The translations under genes and the position numbers were made by a program. A DNA stretch of 56,916 bases from positions 40,001-96,916 of the forward strand of contig WVSO01000005.1 in NCBI GenBank assembly GCA_015689745.1, given 5' to 3'. Positions 1 through 7,592 of this stretch are shown one piece after another (position 1 is the stretch's first letter; the number at the start of each line of letters is the position of its first letter). The DNA comes from Rhodobacterales bacterium HKCCSP123 (GTDB lineage: Bacteria; Pseudomonadota; Alphaproteobacteria; Rhodobacterales; Rhodobacteraceae). The notes below the pieces were generated by a model. The model was given only the letters and a program-made list of their open reading frames with translations. It searched no databases and had not been told where the DNA came from.

Positions 1-165
1 ATGTTGTGGCGGTTCCCGGCGTATTTCGCCCCCGGATTTCCCAGACCGACCCAGAGCTGCATGGTGCATTCCCCTGATTGCCTCGGTCCGGGTCATGCCA
101 GCCGAATGCGGGTTTGCCAAGGGCCGCGCCCGTGTCAGGCTCGGGCCACCACCGGAGGGACCGTC

Positions 166-1191
166 ATGACCGATTTGCCCGACACCATGCATGCCCTCGT
201 GCTGACGGCGCGCGACGGTCTCGAACTGCAAGAGGTGCCGCGCCCCACGCCCGGCCCTGGGCAGCTCCTCGTGCGTATCGCGGCTTCGCCCGTGAACCCC
301 TCGGACCTGATGACGCTTGTCGGCGAATACGGCATCGGCGCCGACTACCCGTTCGTGCCGGGCCTCGAAGGTTCGGGCGTCGTGGTCGCGGCGGGCAGTG
401 GCGTGGTGGCGCGCTGGATGGTGGGCAAGCGCGTGGCGCTGGCGACAGGCAACGGGGGCATGTGGGCCGACTATGCCGTGGTCGATGCCTCGCGCACGAT
501 CCCGTTGCCCGAGGGGGTCTCGCTCGGTTCGGGGGCCATGTCGGCGGTAAACCCGCTGACCGCGATCGCGCTGGTCGCACTGGCGCGAAAGGGGGGGCAC
601 CACACGGTTGTCTCGACCGGGGCGGGCGGGCAGCTTGGGCGGATGATCCGCAAGCGCGCGCATGACAAGGGCGTGAAGATCATCAACGTCGTGCGCCGGG
701 CCGAGCAGGTGGCCCAGCTTCAGGCCGAGGGCGCGCGGCATGTCCTCAACTCTTCCGACGCGCGTTTTGACGAGGATCTCGCCAACCTCTGCCGGGACTT
801 GCGCTGCCGCATGGCCTTCGACGCCGTGGGTGGCGCGATGACCGGGCGGCTCGTCGCCGCTCTCCGCCCCGGGGCCGAGGTGCTTGTCTACGGCGCGCTC
901 GAGCAATCGGCGATCAAGCTCCACCCCGGCAAGATGATCTTCCGCGAGGCGACGGTGCGGGGCTTCTGGCTCTCGCAATGGCTGCCCCGCCAGGGAGTGC
1001 CGCGCCTCCTGTGGTCCGCGCGCGAGGCGACCCGGGCGCTGATGGGTGGCTTCGCGGTCAGTGACGTCGCCCGCATCGTTCCCCCGGAGCAGGCCGAGGC
1101 GGGCATCGCGGACTATGCCGCCCGCATGTCGGCGGGCAAGACGCTGATCCGCTTCTCGGACGAGGATCTCGGGGTCACACCCACGGGCTGA
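166..1191 (+). CDS. MDR-family zinc-independent alcohol dehydrogenase / quinone reductase-like oxidoreductase
   Basis: A 341-aa medium-chain dehydrogenase/reductase. An N-terminal GroES-like half contains the GLEGSGVVVAAG segment, and a Rossmann half has a glycine-rich STGAGGQLG motif near residue 150. No catalytic zinc-ligand pattern (GHE) is seen, which fits the NAD(P)H quinone-reductase or enoyl-reductase branch. The substrate cannot be told from sequence. The frame stays open upstream to position 1, but ATG 166 is preferred because GGAGGGA lies just upstream and homologous-looking sequence begins there. It stands alone, with an FkbM-type methyltransferase following on the same strand after about 100 bp. 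Confidence 0.85.
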   Translation: MTDLPDTMHALVLTARDGLELQEVPRPTPGPGQLLVRIAASPVNPSDLMTLVGEYGIGADYPFVPGLEGSGVVVAAGSGVVARWMVGKRVALATGNGGMWADYAVVDASRTIPLPEGVSLGSGAMSAVNPLTAIALVALARKGGHHTVVSTGAGGQLGRMIRKRAHDKGVKIINVVRRAEQVAQLQAEGARHVLNSSDARFDEDLANLCRDLRCRMAFDAVGGAMTGRLVAALRPGAEVLVYGALEQSAIKLHPGKMIFREATVRGFWLSQWLPRQGVPRLLWSAREATRALMGGFAVSDVARIVPPEQAEAGIADYAARMSAGKTLIRFSDEDLGVTPTG

Positions 1192-1287
1192 CGGCCGCGA
1201 AAATGCCATGGTCATGCGCAAGACCAGGCACCATGATGCATGCCGGTATGCCAGTGTGCCAGGATACCGGGACCGGGGGTCGCGCCG

Positions 1288-1992
1288 ATGTACGAGTTTC
1301 GCCTGAGAGGCGTCGATCTGAGTCTGCCCGAGGGGCTCGCCACGCCCGCCATTCTCGGGAAGCTGGCCGAAGGCACCTACGAGGAGGACGAGGCGCGCTC
1401 GGCCGACCGCTGCGTCCGTCGCGGCTTCCGCGTGCTCGAGCTGGGCGCGGGCATCGGTTATGTCACCACGCTTTGCGCGCAGCGCGCTGGTCCCGAGAAC
1501 GTGCTGTCGGTCGAGGCCAACCCCGACCTCTTGCCGGTGATCGAGGCAAACCTCGCGCGCAATGGCCTGTCCGGCGTCAGCCTCATGCACGGCGCGGTGA
1601 CCGGCCCGGTCGAAGACGGCGCGATGGCCGAGTTTGCCGTGTCCGAGGGTTACACCGGCTCCAGTCTCGGCGGGAAGGGGCGGGGGGTGCGCGTGCCGCT
1701 CGTTTCGGTCCATGACCTGATCCGGGCGCACAAGCCGCATGTGGTCCTGATGGATGTCGAGGGGGCCGAGGCGGACATGTTCAACCGCCCTTGGAAATGC
1801 CCCCTGCGCTTCTGCGTGATGGAGCTGCACCCGCGGAAATACCACGCCCGCACGATCAAGAAGATCGTGGATTTCATGTCCGCGATGGACATGACCTATG
1901 ACCCCGTCACCTCGCGCGGCAAGGTGCTGGGGTTCCGCAAGGTCTGGGGTGCGGGGGACGCGGGGGACGCGGTGGAGGAGGGGGAGGGTTAG
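1288..1992 (+). CDS. FkbM family methyltransferase
   Basis: A 234-aa SAM-dependent methyltransferase of the FkbM type. The SAM-binding motif I, VLELGAGIGYV, lies near residue 47, an acidic SVEANPDL motif follows, and the family-typical DVEGAE is near residue 156. Targets of FkbM enzymes are usually hydroxyls on sugars or secondary metabolites; none can be assigned here. The start at ATG 1288 (MYEFRL) is chosen because upstream in-frame codons do not look like protein. It converges on ettA, with 19 bp between the two stop codons and no obvious terminator between them. Confidence 0.8.
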   Translation: MYEFRLRGVDLSLPEGLATPAILGKLAEGTYEEDEARSADRCVRRGFRVLELGAGIGYVTTLCAQRAGPENVLSVEANPDLLPVIEANLARNGLSGVSLMHGAVTGPVEDGAMAEFAVSEGYTGSSLGGKGRGVRVPLVSVHDLIRAHKPHVVLMDVEGAEADMFNRPWKCPLRFCVMELHPRKYHARTIKKIVDFMSAMDMTYDPVTSRGKVLGFRKVWGAGDAGDAVEEGEG

Positions 1993-2011
1993 GCCCTCGC
2001 CCCCCAAGTCA

Positions 2012-3667
2012 TCACCGCACGAATTTCTTGTACTTCACCCGCTTCGGCTCCAGCGCGTCCGGACCCAGGCGGCGCTTCTTGTCTTCTTCGTAATCCTCGA
2101 AGTTGCCCTCGAACCACTCCACATGCGCCTCGCCCTCGAAGGCGAGGATGTGGGTGCAGAGCCGGTCGAGGAAGAAGCGGTCGTGCGAGATGATCACCGC
2201 GCAGCCCGCGAAATCCTCCAGCGCATCTTCCAGGGCGCGCAGCGTCTCGACGTCCAGGTCGTTGGTCGGCTCGTCGAGCAGCAGCACGTTGCCGCCCGAT
2301 TTCAGAAGCTTCGCCATGTGGACGCGGTTCCGCTCACCGCCCGACAACAGCCCCACCTTCTTCTGCTGGTCGCCGCCCTTGAAGTTGAAGGCCGAGCAAT
2401 AGGCGCGGGAGTTCATCGAGGCATCGCCCAGTTCGATGATCTCGGCCCCGCCCGAGATTTCCTCCCAGACGGTCTTGTTCGCATCCAGCGCATCGCGCGA
2501 CTGGTCGACATAGGACAGTTGCACGGTGTCGCCGAAGGTGACGCTGCCCTCGTCGGGCGTTTCCTGCCCCGTGAGCATGCGGAAGAGCGTGGACTTGCCC
2601 GCGCCGTTCGGGCCGATCACGCCGACGATGCCGCCGGGGGGCAGGGCAAAGCTCAGGTCCTCGATCAGCAGCCGGTCGCCGTAGCCCTTCTTCAGCCCCT
2701 CCACCTCGATCACCTTGCCGCCAAGGCGCGGGCCGTTGGGGATGACGATCTGCGCGCGGGAAATCTTCTCGCGCTCGGACTGGCTGGCCAGTTCCTCGTA
2801 GGCGTTGATCCGGGCCTTCTGCTTGGCCTGCCGCGCCTTGGCGCCGGCGCGGATCCATTCCAGCTCGCGCTCCAGCGTCTTCTGGCGCGACTTGTCCTCG
2901 CGGGCTTCCTGCTCCAGCCGCTTGGCCTTTTGTTCCAGCCAGCTGGAATAGTTCCCCTCGTAGGGAATGCCGCGGCCGCGATCCAGCTCGAGGATCCAGC
3001 CGGTGATGTCGTCGAGGAAGTAGCGGTCGTGGGTCACGATCAGGATCGTGCCCTTGTAGTCGATCAGGTGCTGTTGCAGCCAGGCGATCGTTTCCGCGTC
3101 GAGATGGTTGGTGGGTTCGTCCAACAGCAACATCTCGGGCGCCTCGAGCAGCAGCTTGCACAGCGCGACGCGCCGCCGTTCGCCGCCCGAAAGCGTCGCC
3201 ACCGCCGCGTCATCGGGCGGGCAGCGCAGCGCCTCCATGGCGACGTCGATCTGGCTGTCGAGGTCCCACAGGTTCAGCGAGTCGATCTCGTCCTGAAGCT
3301 GCGCCATCTCGTCGGCGGTCTCGTCCGAGTAGTTCATCGCCAGTTCGTTGAACCGGTCGAGCTTGGCCTTCTTGGCGGCCACGCCCAGCATGACGTTCTC
3401 GCGCACGGTCAGGCTATCGTCGAGCTTCGGCTCCTGCGGAAGGTAGCCCACGCGCGCGCCCTGCGCGGCCCAGGCCTCGCCCGAGAAATCCTTGTCGATG
3501 CCGGCCATGATCCGCATGAGCGTCGACTTCCCCGCGCCGTTCACGCCCACCACGCCGATCTTCACGCCGGGCAGGAACGACAGGCGGATGTTCTCGAAGC
3601 ACTTCTTGCCGCCCGGATAGGTCTTCGAGACGCCATCCATGTGATAGACATACTGATAGGAGGCCAT
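2012..3667 (-). CDS. ettA: Energy-dependent translational throttle protein EttA (ABC-F ATPase)
   Basis: A 551-aa ABC-F protein with two tandem ATPase domains and no membrane segment. The first domain has Walker A GVNGAGKST, signature LSGGERRR and Walker B LLLDEPTNHLD. The second has GPNGAGKST, LSGGERNR and LLLDEPTNDLD. A basic, coiled linker rich in Lys and Arg lies between them. The N-terminus MASYQYVYHMDGVSKTYPGG matches EttA. The family binds the ribosomal E site and gates the first elongation steps according to the ATP/ADP ratio. A GGAG lies about 7 nt before the ATG. Length is normal for EttA. Confidence 0.95.
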   Translation of the reverse strand: MASYQYVYHMDGVSKTYPGGKKCFENIRLSFLPGVKIGVVGVNGAGKSTLMRIMAGIDKDFSGEAWAAQGARVGYLPQEPKLDDSLTVRENVMLGVAAKKAKLDRFNELAMNYSDETADEMAQLQDEIDSLNLWDLDSQIDVAMEALRCPPDDAAVATLSGGERRRVALCKLLLEAPEMLLLDEPTNHLDAETIAWLQQHLIDYKGTILIVTHDRYFLDDITGWILELDRGRGIPYEGNYSSWLEQKAKRLEQEAREDKSRQKTLERELEWIRAGAKARQAKQKARINAYEELASQSEREKISRAQIVIPNGPRLGGKVIEVEGLKKGYGDRLLIEDLSFALPPGGIVGVIGPNGAGKSTLFRMLTGQETPDEGSVTFGDTVQLSYVDQSRDALDANKTVWEEISGGAEIIELGDASMNSRAYCSAFNFKGGDQQKKVGLLSGGERNRVHMAKLLKSGGNVLLLDEPTNDLDVETLRALEDALEDFAGCAVIISHDRFFLDRLCTHILAFEGEAHVEWFEGNFEDYEEDKKRRLGPDALEPKRVKYKKFVR

Positions 3668-4035
3668 GCGCCGCTCCGTTCCTCTGAACCTTGGTTGGAC
3701 CGCTATCTAATGGCCCGCGACCGGAACGGCAATCGGGGCTTGGTGTGGCCCCAGGGCCGCGCTTGCGGATGCCTGCGACGAAGCCGCTTGAGCCGCGCGG
3801 GCTGGATCGTCTACCGGGGGCGTCCCGACCCCCGGAGACCCGTGATGACCTACCGTCTCGAGACCAGTTGCCTGGGCCTTGCCCCGACCCGCCCCTAGCG
3901 GTTTCGCGAGACGTATCATCCGACGCGAAGGCCGCCATTGGACGCGGCCTTTTTCATGCGCGGACGGTGATGTCCGGCGCCGAAGCGGCCTGCGCTTCCC
4001 TGGCGGCTTTCCCTTCCACCCGAACGGAGAAAGCC
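3668..4035. other. Gene-free stretch with hairpins; possible small RNA
   Basis: This 368-bp gap between the ettA start (minus) and the next plus-strand gene has no convincing ORF. It holds a strong hairpin, CCGGGGG (3814-3820) pairing with CCCCCGG (3829-3835), and a possible longer pairing of CGTCTCG (3854-3860) with CGAGACG (3907-3913). A plus-strand intrinsic terminator lies at 3928-3954. A terminator with no plus-strand ORF upstream suggests a non-coding transcript, but I could not match it to 6S, SRP, tmRNA or RNase P RNA. Confidence 0.35.
3928..3954 (+). terminator. Rho-independent terminator
   Basis: AAGGCCGC (3928-3935) pairs with GCGGCCTT (3944-3951) around an 8-nt loop and runs into TTTTT on the plus strand. 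The reverse orientation has no T-tract. No plus-strand coding gene lies upstream within the gap, so it would end either an unannotated RNA or an upstream read-through transcript. Confidence 0.6.
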
Positions 4036-4329
4036 ATGACCGACGATACAACCCTTACCCGCCGAAAGATCCTCGGGGTCCTTGCCCTCATCGTGGCGAA
4101 GTCCTCGCTCAAGATCGGCGTCTTGCTCGCCCGGCAGGCCGACCATGCCGTGCGCCTTGCGGACGATGCGGCGCGTGCGATCCCGCCACCGGGCGCGCGC
4201 GATGACGCCGCGCGCCTCGTGCAGCCCTGGCCCGATGACGCGGAGGAGGGCCGGACCCTCAAGGCCGTGCTCGACGGCATGAGCGACATGCCCTTCGATG
4301 CGCTTGGCGGATCGGAGGACGAGGACTGA
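4036..4329 (+). CDS. Small hypothetical protein with an N-terminal RR and hydrophobic segment
   Basis: A 97-aa protein of unknown function. The N-terminus has TRRKILGVLALIVAKS, a twin arginine followed by a short hydrophobic stretch. This could be a membrane anchor or a weak Tat-like signal, but no cleavage site is evident. The rest is acidic and proline-rich, ending in SEDED. A GGAGA lies 6-10 nt before ATG 4036. It is followed by a strong hairpin and then nadD. Confidence 0.6.
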   Translation: MTDDTTLTRRKILGVLALIVAKSSLKIGVLLARQADHAVRLADDAARAIPPPGARDDAARLVQPWPDDAEEGRTLKAVLDGMSDMPFDALGGSEDED

Positions 4330-4333
4330 ACCC

Positions 4334-4362
4334 GCCCTTCGCGCCCCCGCGGCGCGAAGGGC
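4334..4362 (+). terminator. Strong stem-loop after the small hypothetical gene
   Basis: GCCCTTCGCGCC (4334-4345) pairs perfectly with GGCGCGAAGGGC (4351-4362) around a 5-nt loop, four bases after the upstream stop codon. There is no following T-tract, so it is either a factor-dependent terminator region or a 3' mRNA-stabilising hairpin rather than a classical intrinsic terminator. Confidence 0.5.
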
Positions 4363-4431
4363 CCCGGCGTTGACAGCCGCGCGGCAGGGCCCCATCAAGG
4401 CGCGCCCGACCCCAAGCGAGTGCCGCCCGCG

Positions 4432-5028
4432 ATGCGCCACGACTACCCCCTTGCCCTGCCGGGCATGACCATCGGCCTTTTCGGCGGTTCCTTCGATCCG
4501 CCGCATGCGGGCCATGTGCATGTCAGCCGCGAGGCCTTGAAGCGCTTCGGGCTTGACCGCGTGTGGTGGCTGGTCAGCCCCGGCAACCCGCTGAAGGCGC
4601 GCGGCCCGGCACCGCTCGGGCGCAGGATGGCGGCGGCGCGCGCGCTGGTGCGTGATCCCCGGATCACCGTGACGGAGATCGAGGCGCATCTCGGCACCCG
4701 CTACACCGCCGAGACGCTGTCACGCCTGATGGCACTTTACCCCGGTGTGCGGTTCGTCTGGCTGATGGGGGCCGACAACCTGGCGCAGTTCCATCGCTGG
4801 CAGCAGTGGGAGTGGATCCTCAGGACCGTTCCCGTCGGGGTCCTGGCGCGCCCGGGTCAGCGCATCTCGGCCCGGACCTCGCACGCGGCCCATGTGTTTG
4901 CGCGTTACCGCCTGCCCGCGGCCCGCGCGCATCTCCTGGCGCGGAGCGAGCCGCCGGCCTGGTGTTTCCTCAACGTGCCGATGGTCGATGTCTCCTCGAC
5001 CGAGATCCGCGCGCGCGGCGAGTGGTGA
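4432..5028 (+). CDS. nadD: Nicotinate-nucleotide adenylyltransferase
   Basis: A 198-aa NadD, which adenylates nicotinate mononucleotide to deamido-NAD in NAD biosynthesis. The nucleotidyltransferase motif [18 protein letters not shown] near the N-terminus contains the HxGH-type site. [17 protein letters not shown] and the C-terminal [11 protein letters not shown] (the ISST-like motif) are both present. Length is normal. ATG 4432 was chosen; a GTG at 4420 in the same frame is an alternative. The gene ends 4 bp before the convergent EamA gene. Confidence 0.93.
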   Translation: MRHDYPLALPGMTIGLFGGSFDPPHAGHVHVSREALKRFGLDRVWWLVSPGNPLKARGPAPLGRRMAAARALVRDPRITVTEIEAHLGTRYTAETLSRLMALYPGVRFVWLMGADNLAQFHRWQQWEWILRTVPVGVLARPGQRISARTSHAAHVFARYRLPAARAHLLARSEPPAWCFLNVPMVDVSSTEIRARGEW

Positions 5029-5032
5029 GGGT

Positions 5033-5833
5033 CTAGCGCCCGCCGCGCAGTGCCAGCGTCGCCAGACCCGAGAACAGCACGATCACCAGCCCCGCCAGCG
5101 TAAGCCCGTCCGGCCAGACGCCGAAGACCGTCCAGCCAAGCACCGTCGCCGCGACGAGCTGGGTGTAGACGAAGGGCGCGAGCCGCGTCGCGGGCGCAAT
5201 GCGCAGCGCGAGGATCAGGCAAAGGTTGCCCAGCATGGACCCGAGCGCCGAGGCCAGCGTCAGCGCAGCGATCCTCGGCGTGATCTCGGGCATTGCGGGC
5301 AGCCCAAGCGGCGCGAGGACCAGCGCACCCACCACCAGCTGCGAGATCAGCATCGCGCGCGGGCGGGCGAGGTCGGCAAGCCAGCGCGAGGCGGTGAGAT
5401 AGCCGCCGTAGAAGACGCCGGCCAGCACCGCGAAACCCAGGCCCGGCGTCATCCCGAATCCGGGTCTGACCACCAGGATCACACCTGCAAAGCCCACGGC
5501 AAGAAGCGCAGCGCGCGTGAATGAAAACGCCTCGCGCAGGAGCCAGACGGACAGCAGGTAGGCCACCATCGGGCCGACGAAGAAGGCGCCGAAGACATTG
5601 GCGATGGGCTCGGTCCTCAGCGCGGTCAGGATCGACACGATGCCGCCCGCGATCAGCAGACCCCTGAGCCACACCCGCCAGTCGAGGAACAGCCGTGGTT
5701 GGGTCAGGTGAAGCACGAAGGGCAGCAAGAGCACGGCACCGAGCGCGAAGCGGCTCCAGGCGACAAAGACCGGTGCCACGCCCGTCTCGCCCAGGAGCTT
5801 CCCGGCCGCATCCCCGCCGGGAATCAGCGCCAT
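5033..5833 (-). CDS. EamA/DMT family transporter, apparent 5' frameshift
   Basis: A 266-aa drug/metabolite transporter with about nine hydrophobic helices in two EamA repeats. The in-frame ATG at 5833 begins inside the first helix (MALIPGGDAAGKLL), so TM1 is cut short. A better start lies at ATG 5877, preceded by AGGAGCC. It opens another frame reading MHHDTLRALPLIRWRWR and then stops. One extra base near 5840-5842 would join the two as LRALPLI-x-LAMALIPGGDAAGKLL, a normal first EamA helix. The gene is therefore either frameshifted or contains a sequencing deletion. The substrate is unknown. Confidence 0.8.
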   Translation of the reverse strand: MALIPGGDAAGKLLGETGVAPVFVAWSRFALGAVLLLPFVLHLTQPRLFLDWRVWLRGLLIAGGIVSILTALRTEPIANVFGAFFVGPMVAYLLSVWLLREAFSFTRAALLAVGFAGVILVVRPGFGMTPGLGFAVLAGVFYGGYLTASRWLADLARPRAMLISQLVVGALVLAPLGLPAMPEITPRIAALTLASALGSMLGNLCLILALRIAPATRLAPFVYTQLVAATVLGWTVFGVWPDGLTLAGLVIVLFSGLATLALRGGR

Positions 5834-6007
5834 CGCCAGCGAATGAGGGGAAGGGCGCGAAGGGTGTCGTGGTGCATGGCTCCTGCTATCCCATTGTGAT
5901 CGGGCCGGAAAGCCGGGCCTTCACGAAGGCGTGAGGTCGCTAGGGCCTTGAGAGACTCAGAGCGCTGCGCTTTAGTAAACGGCAGTATTTAGACCAACGG
6001 CCATTTC

Positions 6008-7489
6008 ATGTTTTCGCGACGCGCATTTCTGACAGGGGCTGCGAGCCTTGCCGCCGCGCCCGGCCTGGCCGCCGCGCCCGAGACCTCCCTTCGCCCGGCC
6101 TTGCGGCCCGAAGGCTTCTACCGCCGCGCGCTTCCGACCGGTGCTGACCTTGTCGCTCGGGCCGGCCTCGGTGGCCGGGTGGGTTACGCGGTGGCCGACG
6201 CCGCGACGGGTGAGATGCTCGAGGTGTTCAACCCGCTCCTGACCCTCCCGCCCGCCTCTGTCGCCAAGGCGGTCACCTGCGCCTATGGCCTGCAAAGGCT
6301 GGGCCCGGGATATCGCTTCCGCACGCGGATCGTGGCCGATGGACCGATCGTCAACGGCCGACTGGACGGCGACCTCTGGCTCGTCGGTTCCGGCGATCCG
6401 CTGCTCGACACCGATGCGCTGGCCGCGATGGTGACCGAACTGCAGAGCTATGGTCTGCGAGAGGTCACGGGACGGCTTTTTCTGGCCGACGGGGCACTGC
6501 CGCGGATCTTCGAGATCGACCCAGAGCAGCCGCCCCATGTCGGCTACAACCCGTCCGTCTCGGGATTGAACCTCAACTTCAACCGCGTGCATTTCGAATG
6601 GGCGCGCGAGGCTGGTGACTACACGGTCAGCATGGATGCACGGTCGGAGTCGCTGCGCCCCGCCGTCCGCATCGCGCGGATGCAGATCGAAGACCGCGCG
6701 GCACCGATCTACACCTATGCCCAGGTCGAGGGTCGTGACCAGTGGACAGTCGCGCGCGGTGCCCTGGGCGAGAACGGGGCGCGATGGTTGCCCGTCCGCC
6801 ACCCCGGTGCCTATGTGGCCGAAGTCTTCGAGACCCTGGCCCGGGCCGGTGGCCTGTCCTTTCGCGGTGTCGATCTTGCCGACGCCGCGCCCGAGGCGGC
6901 GCTGGTTCTGGTCGAACACGTCAGTGAGCCGCTCGAGGATATCCTGCGCGGCATGATGCGCTGGTCCACCAACCTGACCGCCGAGGTCGTGGGTCTTCTG
7001 GCCACGCAGGCGGGTGGTGTTCGGCCCACCTCGCTCGCGCATTCGGCCGAGGAGATGTCGGCCTGGATGCGCGACCGGCTCGGCGCAAGGCACGCGGCCT
7101 TTGTCGATCATTCGGGACTCGGCGACCAGAGCCGGGTCCGAGCGCATGACATGGTCCGCGCACTTGTCTCGACCGGTCCAAACGGCCTGTTGCGGCGGCT
7201 GATGCGCGATATCCCGATGCTGGACGCGCGCGGCAACGTGATCCCGGATCACCCGGTCGGTGTCGTGGCCAAGACCGGGACGCTCAACTTCGTCTCGTCG
7301 CTGGCCGGTTTCGCCCGGACGCCCGGGGGCCGCGATCTCGCCTTCGCGATCTTCTGCGGCGATGTCGACCGACGCGCCGCCCTGACCGAGGCAGAGCGCG
7401 AGCGCCCGCCGGGCGCGCGCAGCTACAACGCGTCGGCCAAGAGGCTGCAGCAGCAGCTGATCGAGCGCTGGGCGGTGATGTACCGCTGA
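6008..7489 (+). CDS. dacB: D-alanyl-D-alanine carboxypeptidase/endopeptidase (PBP4 type)
   Basis: A 493-aa periplasmic peptidase S13 enzyme that trims or cleaves D-Ala-containing cross-links in peptidoglycan. The N-terminus MFSRRAFLTGAASLAAAPGLAAA is a Tat-type signal peptide with RR. All three penicillin-binding motifs are visible: SVAK (in PPASVAKAVTCA), STN (in MMRWSTNLTAE) and KTG (in VVAKTGTLNF). Length is typical for DacB. It stands alone with about 130 bp of upstream intergenic DNA. Its proximity to nadD, interrupted by the EamA gene, fits an envelope and housekeeping neighbourhood. Confidence 0.93.
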   Translation: MFSRRAFLTGAASLAAAPGLAAAPETSLRPALRPEGFYRRALPTGADLVARAGLGGRVGYAVADAATGEMLEVFNPLLTLPPASVAKAVTCAYGLQRLGPGYRFRTRIVADGPIVNGRLDGDLWLVGSGDPLLDTDALAAMVTELQSYGLREVTGRLFLADGALPRIFEIDPEQPPHVGYNPSVSGLNLNFNRVHFEWAREAGDYTVSMDARSESLRPAVRIARMQIEDRAAPIYTYAQVEGRDQWTVARGALGENGARWLPVRHPGAYVAEVFETLARAGGLSFRGVDLADAAPEAALVLVEHVSEPLEDILRGMMRWSTNLTAEVVGLLATQAGGVRPTSLAHSAEEMSAWMRDRLGARHAAFVDHSGLGDQSRVRAHDMVRALVSTGPNGLLRRLMRDIPMLDARGNVIPDHPVGVVAKTGTLNFVSSLAGFARTPGGRDLAFAIFCGDVDRRAALTEAERERPPGARSYNASAKRLQQQLIERWAVMYR

Positions 7490-7592
7490 CCGTCCGTCGC
7501 GAACCGTCACAAATCCGATACGTTCCGGTCACGTGCCTGTAACGGGCCTGCGGCAGGTGTGGCGCGCTGCACAATCCAACCGGAGACCCGCG

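Noticed and set aside
1898-3898. A 666-codon plus-strand open frame opposite ettA
   Set aside because: ettA on the minus strand has full ABC-F motifs; the plus frame has none and is a third-position GC artefact.
7490-7592. Pho box upstream of the phytase-like gene
   Set aside because: The best candidate, CTGTAAC-N4-CTGCGGC, matches only about 9 of 14 consensus positions, no better than expected from the local sequence.
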